Of a stretch of 25,244 bases of DNA, positions 1 to 6,059 are shown one piece after another. Source of the DNA: CAZSLZ01 sp964607865 (GTDB taxonomy: Bacteria; Vulcanimicrobiota; JAJTBE01; CAZSLZ01); NCBI GenBank assembly GCA_964607865.1, contig CAZSLZ010000033.1:1-25244 (forward strand), read 5' to 3'. Within the stretch, counting starts at the first letter, position 1. Each line of letters opens with the position of its first letter. Position numbers and translations under genes: made by a program. Below the pieces are notes generated by a model. That model was not told where the DNA came from. It saw nothing but the letters and a program-made list of their open reading frames with translations, and made no database searches.

Positions 1-131
1 GCGACGTGGCGATCTCTGCACCACCCCCATTAAGAATGGAGGAACATGCGGGTTTTTAATAATGATTTGTTGTGAGCAATAAAATGAAAAAGTAATGGCC
101 TGAAAAAAGTATGTGGGTTGGGAACCAACCC
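1..131 (+). repeat. 131-bp direct duplication, left copy
   Basis: This block matches 797-927 base for base except at one position (121 g versus 917 a), and the match ends sharply at 131/927. The left edge is cut by the window, so the unit may be longer. It starts with the right half of the palindromic repeat seen complete at 776-813, continues through a ccccatt/aatgg hairpin-like stretch near 23-38, and ends in the perfect hairpin gggttgg-gaa-ccaaccc (115-131). There is no convincing coding capacity. Near identity over 131 bp of non-coding DNA implies recent duplication or active conversion. Confidence 0.9.
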
Positions 132-140
132 GATCTAAAT

Positions 141-179
141 TGAGATTGCCACGGTTTCTCCGAAACCTCGCAATGACGA
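141..179 (-). repeat. REP-like palindromic repeat, inverted copy
   Basis: Read on the minus strand this has the same conserved ends as the copies at 626-663 and 776-813: tcgtcat(t/c)gcgagg at one side and gtggc(a/g)atctc at the other. It folds with an outer stem ATTGC (145-149) with GCAAT (170-174) and an inner stem GTTTC (154-158) with GAAAC (162-166) around a 3-base loop. The other copies have ATCGC/GCGAT in the outer stem, a compensating T-A to C-G change. It lies about 100 bp upstream of the GIY-YIG gene and points away from it. Confidence 0.8.
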
Positions 180-277
180 AATACGGGGAAGTTAAAAGGG
201 AAAGAAAGAAACTAAAAGGAATGGAATCTCATGGACAAAATAACAGTCAAGTACAATAACTTACTTAAGGAGGAATC

Positions 278-568
278 ATGCAAAAATGTTCTTATGTATA
301 TATTATAACCAATAAAAAGAATACTGTTGTCTATACTGGTGTAACAAGTGATTTAAAGAAAAGAATATATGAGCATAAGAATAAGATGATTGATGGATTT
401 TCCAAAAGATACAATTTGACAAAATTAGTATACTTTGGTGAGTTTACAACTATCGAACAAGCTATCATTTATGAAAAGAAAATAAAGAAAATGTCAAGAA
501 AGAGAAAGAATGAATTGATAAACGAGATGAATCCAGGATGGGAAGATTTATATGAAGGTATTCTGTAA
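278..568 (+). CDS. small GIY-YIG family endonuclease
   Basis: This 96-residue protein is essentially one GIY-YIG nuclease domain of the short, stand-alone kind. The GIY strand is YVYII (6-10) and the YIG strand is YTG (19-21). The conserved basic helix contains R29 and H33, and E66 in the YEKKIK segment fits the metal-binding glutamate. The C-terminal NPGWEDLYE is typical of the short subfamily. The start is supported by aaggagg (266-272) just upstream of the ATG. GIY-YIG domains cut DNA; the substrate of this one is unknown. It stands alone, with repeats on both sides: 141-179 inverted, 626-663 and 776-813 direct. This suggests a repeat-associated nuclease rather than a housekeeping repair gene. 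Family assignment is firm; the mobile role is inference. Confidence 0.9.
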   Translation: MQKCSYVYIITNKKNTVVYTGVTSDLKKRIYEHKNKMIDGFSKRYNLTKLVYFGEFTTIEQAIIYEKKIKKMSRKRKNELINEMNPGWEDLYEGIL

Positions 569-625
569 TTTAGGTGAGGAGTTTTTCATCTCTAGAGATT
601 TAGTTTCTTAACTTTCAGGAAGACT

Positions 626-663
626 GTCATCGCGAGGAGCTGCCAGGCGACGTGGCGATCTCT
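626..663 (+). repeat. REP-like palindromic repeat, direct copy
   Basis: This is identical to 776-813 except for one base after gcgaggagc. The outer arms are ATCGC (629-633) and GCGAT (655-659). It begins 57 bases after the stop of the GIY-YIG gene and is oriented opposite to the copy at 141-179, so the gene lies between an inverted pair. Confidence 0.85.
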
Positions 664-750
664 CCCCATTTGGAATGGGGGAATGTATTGTTCGCATTAT
701 AGTTAGTTACAACGGCGAAAAAACCAGCTGCTCACCGACGCAAGGTAAAT

Positions 751-767
751 GGGTAGGGAACAAACCC
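751..767 (+). repeat. third variant of the gggttgggaaccaaccc hairpin
   Basis: This 17-mer reads gggtagggaacaaaccc and differs at two positions from the perfect hairpin at 115-131. The third example is at 911-927. In two of the three places (115-131 and 751-767) the hairpin lies within about 10 bases of a palindromic repeat (141-179 and 776-813), so it may be a regular part of the element. Confidence 0.6.
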
Positions 768-775
768 CAAATTTC

Positions 776-813
776 GTCATCGCGAGGAGCCGCCAGGCGA
801 CGTGGCGATCTCT
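776..813 (+). repeat. REP-like palindromic repeat, direct copy
   Basis: This copy has outer arms ATCGC (779-783) and GCGAT (805-809), with an internal GCCA...TGGC pair. It starts exactly 150 bp after the copy at 626-663. Its right half is the beginning of the duplicated block 797-927, so the window-edge copy at 1-17 is a truncated fourth member. Confidence 0.85.
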
Positions 814-927
814 GCACCACCCCCATTAAGAATGGAGGAACATGCGGGTTTTTAATAATGATTTGTTGTGAGCAATAAAATGAAAAAGTAATGGCCTGAA
901 AAAAGTATGTGGGTTGAGAACCAACCC
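797..927 (+). repeat. 131-bp direct duplication, right copy
   Basis: This is 130/131 identical to 1-131. The terminal hairpin (911-927) carries the single mismatch, which shortens its stem from 7 to 6 bp. Together the two copies bracket a 665-bp segment holding the GIY-YIG gene and two complete palindromes (141-179, 626-663), plus the left part of a third (776-813). Confidence 0.9.
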
Positions 928-1057
928 CTGGTGGGTATGTGAAAACCTTTTGGGTGCAAGCCAGCCTTAAAGAGAAATCATATAAACAAAGGTTCAGAAG
1001 AGAGCGAATAGAATCAGTATAAAAGAAAAAAAAATATAAGGAAAGAGGAGAACAGGT

Positions 1058-1429
1058 ATGGCGGTTTCCAGGCTTGGCCACATAAGCATTCTGACCAGAA
1101 AGCCCGATGAGGTTATAAGTTTTTACCGGGATTTTTTCGGGTTTGAGCTGACTTTTAAAAACGAAATTGAAGTTATGGGCATGGTAATTTTTCATCTTAA
1201 AAAGGGGGATGATTTTATCGAGGTGGTTCAGCCTTTAAGCGAGAACCAGAACACCGACGGCATAAAACACATGGCTTTTCTGTCCGACGATATAGAGTCA
1301 GATTTTGAGGAATTCAAGGAAAAAAAGGCGAATATGATTTTTCCTGATATTCAGAGATTCGAAAAGCAGGCGTTCTTTTTTATAAAATCTCCGTCGGGTG
1401 AAATGGTGGAAATTATACAGTATTTTTAA
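1058..1429 (+). CDS. VOC (glyoxalase/dioxygenase fold) family protein
   Basis: At 123 residues this is the usual size of a single-domain vicinal-oxygen-chelate protein made of two beta-alpha-beta-beta-beta modules. The opening RLGHISILTRKPDEVISFYR is the standard first module. Candidate metal ligands sit at the four expected places: H8, E55 (DDFIEVV), H71 (GIKHMAF) and E118 (EMVEII). Lactoylglutathione lyase-like or methylmalonyl-CoA-epimerase-like activity is possible, but the substrate cannot be told from sequence. The start is supported by gaggag 7 bases upstream. It ends 13 bp before the dehydrogenase gene, so the two are probably one operon and may act on the same substrate. Confidence 0.85.
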   Translation: MAVSRLGHISILTRKPDEVISFYRDFFGFELTFKNEIEVMGMVIFHLKKGDDFIEVVQPLSENQNTDGIKHMAFLSDDIESDFEEFKEKKANMIFPDIQRFEKQAFFFIKSPSGEMVEIIQYF

Positions 1430-1442
1430 CAGGAGGGTTTGA

Positions 1443-2231
1443 ATGGATTTAAGCTTGAAAGATAAAGTTGCAATAGTAACCGGCAGTTCAAAAGGGCTGG
1501 GGTTTTCAATTGCGGGGTTAATGCTGGCGGAAGGCGCCAGGGTGGTGATTAACGGAAGAGATGAAAAGGTACTTGAAGATGCCCGAAATAAGCTTGCCGG
1601 GCGGGAAGATAAGCTGATGGCTGTTGCAGGCGATGTTTCTGAAGAGAAAGTGGCAAAGGGTATTGTAACCAGAACCCTGGAAAAATTCGGAACCATAGAT
1701 ATTCTTATAAATAATGCCGGGGTTGCCCTGGCAAGCACGGTATCGCAAACTTCCCTGGAAGATTGGAATAACTGCATGAAGCTCAACAGCACCGGGGTTT
1801 TTCTGCTTACCCGAGAAGTTGTGAAGTTTATGGGTAAAAACAGGGTGCCCGGAAGCATAGTGAATGTTTCTTCCACAGCTGGGCTTACGGGAATTGCCAT
1901 GGCTTGCGCCTATTCGGCTGCCAAGGGCGCAGTGGTAGCTTTCACCAAGTCGCTTGCCAAGGAGTTGGCGGGCATGGGAATTAACGTGAACTGTGTATGC
2001 CCCGGCGCCATGGATACGGATCTTTTTCAGAAGGATACCATTGATTTTCTGGCGGAAAAATACAATATGGGCCGGGAGAAGCTGATACAGAGTACCCTTG
2101 ATGTGATACCTTTGAAGCGGCTTCTTGATCCGGCTGAGGTGGCGGATCTGGTTGTTTATCTGGCTTCGGACAGAGCCAGGGGGATTACAGGCCAGGCATA
2201 TTCCATATCATGCGGTATGGAGATTCGCTAG
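1443..2231 (+). CDS. short-chain dehydrogenase/reductase (SDR), FabG-like
   Basis: This is a 262-residue classical SDR. The NAD(P)-binding glycine motif TGSSKGLG is at 13-20, an adenine-pocket GDV at 63-65 and NNAG at 90-93. The catalytic set is N115, S144, Y157 and K161 (YSAAK). The PG motif after the active site is present (CPGAM, 187-191). The fold resembles 3-oxoacyl-ACP reductase, but SDRs of this type act on many alcohols and ketones, and no fatty-acid genes are nearby. An aggaggg Shine-Dalgarno at 1431-1437 sets the start. The stop codon lies inside a CTAG shared with the stop of the convergent gene, so there is no room for a terminator between them. Confidence 0.9.
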   Translation: MDLSLKDKVAIVTGSSKGLGFSIAGLMLAEGARVVINGRDEKVLEDARNKLAGREDKLMAVAGDVSEEKVAKGIVTRTLEKFGTIDILINNAGVALASTVSQTSLEDWNNCMKLNSTGVFLLTREVVKFMGKNRVPGSIVNVSSTAGLTGIAMACAYSAAKGAVVAFTKSLAKELAGMGINVNCVCPGAMDTDLFQKDTIDFLAEKYNMGREKLIQSTLDVIPLKRLLDPAEVADLVVYLASDRARGITGQAYSISCGMEIR

Positions 2232-2725
2232 AACCCTTTCAGGCCGTCAACATCCTTGATTTTATTTTTTATAAGCGACAGCAGAAAAAATATATCTTCT
2301 CTTTTCTTGAAGGCGGTTACAGGAATAAAAATGCATGTGTATGGGCTGAGGAAAAACATATAGAGCCCAAGGCCCTTGTCTATTTTTTTTATGTTTTTCC
2401 AGGGGACCTTGTCTTTTCTGCCGTCCTCGAAAACGGAAATCATGAAATCCTCGGTAAATTCAACATGGTGTCTGGCAAGGCCCACGGCCTGCTGGTAATG
2501 TTTCACCTGCTGTTTTATTCGGAATTGATTGTAAAGGGGGATGACTACCGCCATAATGATGAAAAATATGGATATTGCGGGTTGCTGGCCCCAGGAATAG
2601 TAAGCTGCCACCAGGAATGCCAGGTAGGCAATGGGCAGGTAGTAGAATTTTCGATAAAAATTATAGGCCATTATTACCGCCAGTTTTTTTGCGTTCAGTT
2701 GAAACTGTTTGGTTTTCAGCTCCAT
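2228..2725 (-). CDS. YcxB-like membrane protein
   Basis: This 165-residue protein has two adjacent hydrophobic segments near the N-terminus (about 28-45 and 50-66). A soluble C-terminal domain follows with the pattern of YcxB-like proteins: an amphipathic strand HHVEFTEDF, then KVPWKNIKKI (W109), an aromatic hydrophobic strand LYMFFL and a strand ending IPVTAF. The family is widespread and without known function. Its ATG overlaps the upstream peptidase stop by one base (TAATG), so translation is probably coupled. It is the last gene of the minus-strand operon. Confidence 0.75.
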   Translation of the reverse strand: MELKTKQFQLNAKKLAVIMAYNFYRKFYYLPIAYLAFLVAAYYSWGQQPAISIFFIIMAVVIPLYNQFRIKQQVKHYQQAVGLARHHVEFTEDFMISVFEDGRKDKVPWKNIKKIDKGLGLYMFFLSPYTCIFIPVTAFKKREDIFFLLSLIKNKIKDVDGLKGF

Positions 2726-3834
2726 TATCTGAGCTCCGCCATAAGGCTGGCCATAAGAAGAGGCCTGACGGTCAGGCTTTCAAAGGCCATGAACTCATCG
2801 GGAGTATGAACATTATCGCCTATGGGCCCCATTCCGTCTAAAACGGGCACGTTGACGGGCACAAAAGAGCCGTCGGAACAGGAAACCCGGTGTTCATGGA
2901 AGAGTTTGAAATCGAGTTTATCGGCAGCCCTGGCCAGTTTTTCTATCATTTCCCAGTGTATTCTTTCAAACACCAGTGGCGGCCGTACCTTTTCGCCTTT
3001 AACTGTGCCGTCCACCTTGAACCTGGAAATGGAATTCTGGACATCCCTCATGAGCGCCTTCAAGAGATAATCCCCCTCGGGTTCCAGGGGAAAACCGAAG
3101 TAAATGCGGGCTTTTATGGAATTATTGCCTTTGTCCAGCTGTTTTATTCTTACCATTCGCCGGAAGTCGGGGCCTGCCAGAAAATATGCATTTTCTATGA
3201 TGTCCAGCAGGGCGGTTTCAACCTGGGGGCCGGTAAGGTTCAACTCCAGGACCCCGCGGCCCAGCCTGCTGGTTACGACTGTGGCGCCGTTCTTAACCGG
3301 TTTTCCGTATTCCACCACAAAAACCAGGCCGGCAGTGGATGCAATTTGCCGGATGAGATTCCGGGAGTGGTAGGAACCGGTTTCTTCATCGGTTGTAAGC
3401 AATACCTGAACCGGAATTTCATCAAGAAGGCCCGCTTTTTTCAAACCGTAAAGAGCCTGCCAGGCTATCACAGCCCCCCCCTTGTCGTCACAGCTGCCGT
3501 TGCCACGGTAGCGGCCTGATTCAATAGAAAAGGGGATGTTATCCTCGCCGGGAGGAAAAACCGTATCCATATGGGCAAGGAACAGGTATCCGCCTTTTTT
3601 CTGTTTAAATGCAGGGTTGGTAATGTGGAGAATGTTGCCTACTTCTTTTTGGTGGTTGGTTTCGGTTGACATATTGAGGTCTTCGAAAAATTTTTGAAAA
3701 ATCTGGCCCACCTCGTTGACTCCGGGGCGGTTTCCGGTGTGGGAATTGATATTTACCACGGTTTTAAGAAGCTCTTCTGCCAGTGGCCTGGCATCGTAAA
3801 TCTCTTTTTTCAGGGTTTTAAAAATTTTCTCCAT
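2725..3834 (-). CDS. M20 family metallopeptidase with an unusual lid domain
   Basis: This 369-residue protein carries the two-zinc active site of the M20 group (carboxypeptidase G2, PepT, DapE type). H88-x-D90 is in the AHMDTVF motif, bridging D117 in CDDKGG, the base and ligand pair E150-E151 in TTDEETG, E175 in VVEYG, and H343 in NVHTPDEF. Spacings match carboxypeptidase G2 closely. The catalytic domain is complete, but the dimerisation/lid region (about 190-290) lacks the usual G-x-x-x-HAG histidine motif: the matching stretch reads LNLTGPQVETAL. The enzyme probably hydrolyses a peptide or acyl-amino acid; the substrate is unknown. It starts 9 bp after hpt, with agaggt upstream. Confidence 0.85.
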   Translation of the reverse strand: MEKIFKTLKKEIYDARPLAEELLKTVVNINSHTGNRPGVNEVGQIFQKFFEDLNMSTETNHQKEVGNILHITNPAFKQKKGGYLFLAHMDTVFPPGEDNIPFSIESGRYRGNGSCDDKGGAVIAWQALYGLKKAGLLDEIPVQVLLTTDEETGSYHSRNLIRQIASTAGLVFVVEYGKPVKNGATVVTSRLGRGVLELNLTGPQVETALLDIIENAYFLAGPDFRRMVRIKQLDKGNNSIKARIYFGFPLEPEGDYLLKALMRDVQNSISRFKVDGTVKGEKVRPPLVFERIHWEMIEKLARAADKLDFKLFHEHRVSCSDGSFVPVNVPVLDGMGPIGDNVHTPDEFMAFESLTVRPLLMASLMAELR

Positions 3835-3843
3835 AATTGACCT

Positions 3844-4422
3844 CTACTGTTTGGGCACAAATTTATCTTTAAAAACACATACAAAAGGCAGGTGGCGGAA
3901 TTTCTGCTTGTAGTCGAGGCCGTAACCCACCACAAAAAAGTTGTCCAGTTCGAACCCCTTGTAATCGGGTTGAATATTTTCCTTTGTTCGGCGGTGAGGT
4001 TTATTTAAAAGGGAGCAAATTTTGATGTCGGCGGGTTTTCGAAGGCGAAGAAGCTTAATGAGGTAATCCAGGGTAAGTCCGGTATCCATTATATCTTCCA
4101 CAATAAGAATATTCCTGCCTTCGATATCCTCTTCCAGGTCCTTGGTAATACGGGCGATGCCCGAGGTTTTTGTTGAATCGCCGTAACTGGATACGGCAAT
4201 GAAATCCAGGGACATGGGAATTTTTATGTGACGGATAAGATCTGCGGTGAAATAAAGGGCGCCGGTAAGAATGCAGATTACCAGCAGATCCTTGCCCTGG
4301 TAATCCAGGGTGATCTGCTCGCCCATTGATTTAACTCTTTCCTGTATTTCTTCTTCGCTGAACAGAATCCGGTCTATGGGTTCCGCCAGTTTGCCTGCTA
4401 TGTCTAATGCTTTGGTCATCAT
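3844..4422 (-). CDS. hpt: hypoxanthine phosphoribosyltransferase
   Basis: This enzyme makes IMP or GMP from hypoxanthine or guanine and PRPP (purine salvage, cytosol). At 192 residues it has normal length. The PRPP-binding loop ILIVEDIMDTGLTL is at about 105-118. The flexible catalytic loop SSYGDSTKTSG is at 78-88, and the purine-specificity end FVVGYGLDY...R is at 163-176. Two ATGs are adjacent (4422 and 4419); the second has the better spacing from agagga, so translation may begin one residue later. It sits 27 bp after the NIF3-family gene. The role in this operon looks like ordinary housekeeping. Confidence 0.93.
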   Translation of the reverse strand: MMTKALDIAGKLAEPIDRILFSEEEIQERVKSMGEQITLDYQGKDLLVICILTGALYFTADLIRHIKIPMSLDFIAVSSYGDSTKTSGIARITKDLEEDIEGRNILIVEDIMDTGLTLDYLIKLLRLRKPADIKICSLLNKPHRRTKENIQPDYKGFELDNFFVVGYGLDYKQKFRHLPFVCVFKDKFVPKQ

Positions 4423-4449
4423 TATTCCTCTGCTTTTTTATAGGTAATA

Positions 4450-5229
4450 TTACATTATCCGGTAAGGTTCTCCTTCATTGGTGGAAACCCTGATCTGCAA
4501 CCGGGGAAACTTTTCTGTTAATAATTTCTTCAAATTATGCATAACCGGTTTTTCTGAATAGTAGTGCCCGATTACCGCTGCATATAAGCCCTCCTGCCTG
4601 GCTGTAAGGGCATGGTGGTAAGATGCTTCACCAGTAATTATTAAATCATATCTGATTTTCAATTTTCCCAGAAGCGATCCTCCGCTTCCGGGTAATATTG
4701 CCAGGGTCTTAACCCGGTTGGTTTTGCCGATAAGTTTTATTTCCCGGCAGTTTAACCTGTTTTTCAGAATGTCAACCAGCTGGGTTTCGTCAAGGGAATT
4801 TTCAAATTCCCCGGTTATTACCATGTTCATCTCGTCATTTTCATCATCGGTATAACGTTGTATGTTTTTAAGCTTCAGCAGTTCAGCCAGGGCGAAACCT
4901 GTGCCTTTATAACTGCGATCAAGGTTGGTGTGGGCGGCGAAATGGGCGATGCCCGCTTTTATGAGCCTGCCCACCAATTCCCCCACAAGAGTGTTAAAAC
5001 GGATGGATTTTAATGGGGAGAAAATCAAGGGATGATGGGTAATGATTAATTCAGCTTTAAAATTCTCAGCTTCGTTTATAGTTTCCGGGGACATATCCAG
5101 GGCTAATAAGACTTTTTTCACCCTGTCTTTTTCACTGTCCACCTGCAGCCCGCAATTGTCCCAATCCAGGGCGGTATTAGGCGGTGCCAACTCTTCTATG
5201 AAATTAAAAATTTCCTGAATTCTAACCAT
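4450..5229 (-). CDS. NIF3/YqfO-family dinuclear metal-centre protein
   Basis: At 259 residues this is the compact form of the family, without the extra domain inserted in some homologues. The conserved metal-binding motifs are present: WDNCGLQV (23-30), ITHHPL with H65 and H66, AAHTNLD with D104, and GHYYSE with H222 and E226. The proteins form hexamers around a pair of metal ions. They are often labelled GTP cyclohydrolase I type 2, but their function is not settled. The start is supported by aaggaa. It abuts the 93-residue membrane protein gene with a 9-bp gap. Confidence 0.9.
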   Translation of the reverse strand: MVRIQEIFNFIEELAPPNTALDWDNCGLQVDSEKDRVKKVLLALDMSPETINEAENFKAELIITHHPLIFSPLKSIRFNTLVGELVGRLIKAGIAHFAAHTNLDRSYKGTGFALAELLKLKNIQRYTDDENDEMNMVITGEFENSLDETQLVDILKNRLNCREIKLIGKTNRVKTLAILPGSGGSLLGKLKIRYDLIITGEASYHHALTARQEGLYAAVIGHYYSEKPVMHNLKKLLTEKFPRLQIRVSTNEGEPYRIM

Positions 5230-5238
5230 GATAATTCC

Positions 5239-5520
5239 TTAAAAATTAATTAACTGTTTCCATGCCCCCAACATAAGAATAGATTCTATTAAAACAATGA
5301 ATGAGCCGATAAGGCAGAAAATTCGCCAGCTTAGTTTTAAGTGGGTCTGAAGAAAATATATCAGTAAAATGAGTGAAATTAAATTCATTATTATGGTGCG
5401 TGCCTCTACGGGGGTAATTTTCCATTGTTCCAGCAGGTTGGGATACATATAAGTTATTATTACCGCTGCGAAAAAAAGAACGGTAGCTAAAAAATTAAAT
5501 ATTGATGTAGCCCTTTTCAA
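5239..5520 (-). CDS. small three-helix membrane protein, TTG start
   Basis: No family is recognised for this 93-residue protein. It has three hydrophobic segments (about 8-27, 42-60 and 67-88) with a short charged loop, EQWKITPVEAR, between the first two. It begins with TTG. An aggagg Shine-Dalgarno 9 bases upstream and the lack of a better in-frame ATG support that start. The gap of 92 bp from fur is longer than at the other junctions of this operon, so an internal promoter is possible, but no clear -35/-10 pair was seen. Being tightly followed by the NIF3-family gene argues that it is real. Confidence 0.65.
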   Translation of the reverse strand: MKRATSIFNFLATVLFFAAVIITYMYPNLLEQWKITPVEARTIIMNLISLILLIYFLQTHLKLSWRIFCLIGSFIVLIESILMLGAWKQLINF

Positions 5521-5612
5521 TGGATTGTACCTCCTGGGTTAATATTTTTCGCCACGGTTTAAAATCCTCTGTAAATACAAGGGGCCTGAAAATAAGAGTA
5601 ACTATTTTTAAA

Positions 5613-6059
5613 TTAGCAACTGTTCTGGCAATCCCGGCAGAGCCCGTAAATAATCAACCTGTGGCCTGACATGGCAAAGTCAAATTTCTGAGCCACTTTC
5701 TTTTGTAATTGTTCGATGTTTTCATTGTAGAATTCAATGAATTTTCCGCATTGGTTGCAGATAAGATGGTCATGATGGTGATGGTTGTACTTATGTTCGA
5801 AAATCATGGTACCATTGGGAGCCTGAATTTTTCTCGCCAGCCCGGCTTCCTCCAATAGTTTCAGCGTTCGGTAAATGGTGGAAAAACCTATGTTCTTATT
5901 CTCACGGGAAGTTATTTTATATAACTCCTCGGCAGTTATATGGCCTTCTGTGGATAAAAAAGTTTCCAGAATAACTTTTCGCTGGTTTGAATACTTAAGC
6001 CCTCTGGTTTTTATAAAGTTTCTAAAAATTTCCAACTCTTTTCTCATAATTATTATCAT
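5613..6059 (-). CDS. fur: Fur family metal-responsive repressor
   Basis: This 148-residue protein has the complete Fur layout. An N-terminal winged helix has recognition helix GFSTIYRTLKLLEEAGL (58-74). The regulatory metal cluster is HHHHDH (93-98). Structural zinc pairs are C101-x-x-C104 and C141-x-x-C144, with a further C148. Fur, Zur and PerR cannot be separated safely by eye; the symbol is given for the family. M1 overlaps the stop of the upstream ligase gene (TGATG), which suggests coupling; M5 is an alternative start. A near-consensus Fur box covers the start region (6044-6058), so self-repression is likely. The genes downstream may share this control. Confidence 0.88.
   Translation of the reverse strand: MIIIMRKELEIFRNFIKTRGLKYSNQRKVILETFLSTEGHITAEELYKITSRENKNIGFSTIYRTLKLLEEAGLARKIQAPNGTMIFEHKYNHHHHDHLICNQCGKFIEFYNENIEQLQKKVAQKFDFAMSGHRLIIYGLCRDCQNSC
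6044..6058 (-). promoter_or_regulatory. candidate Fur box over the fur start codon
   Basis: The minus strand reads TGATAAT-A-ATTATGA, which matches the 7-1-7 Fur consensus TGATAAT-N-ATTATCA at all but one base. It lies between the two possible start codons (M1 and M5), within codons that would encode I-I-I. The location next to fur makes function plausible, but AT-rich isoleucine codons could produce it by chance. Confidence 0.45.

Larger units (their letters stand above)
569..1057. other. gene-free stretch made largely of repeats
   Basis: No gene is supported here. From 626 to 927 it is repeat sequence, listed separately. A 7-bp perfect hairpin, ccccatt (664-670) with aatgggg (674-680), follows the first palindrome. 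The part from 928 to 1057 is A-rich leader sequence of the next gene. It contains TATAAA-like hexamers at 981-986 and 1018-1023, but neither has a recognisable -35 partner, so no promoter is called. Confidence 0.6.

Noticed and set aside
626..813. Possible two-repeat CRISPR array
   Set aside because: The repeats are palindromic with conserved ends, 150 bp apart, also present inverted at 141-179, and no cas genes are near.
675..1195. Open frames 675-878 (+) and 707-1195 (-) in the repeat island
   Set aside because: They run through palindromic repeats and into the VOC gene, have no plausible Shine-Dalgarno and give low-complexity peptides typical of translated repeats.
2210..3519. Plus-strand frames 2210-2809, 2575-2841 and 2890-3519
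   Set aside because: They are antisense to the YcxB-like and M20 peptidase genes, whose protein motifs are clear; the translated plus-strand sequences match no family pattern.
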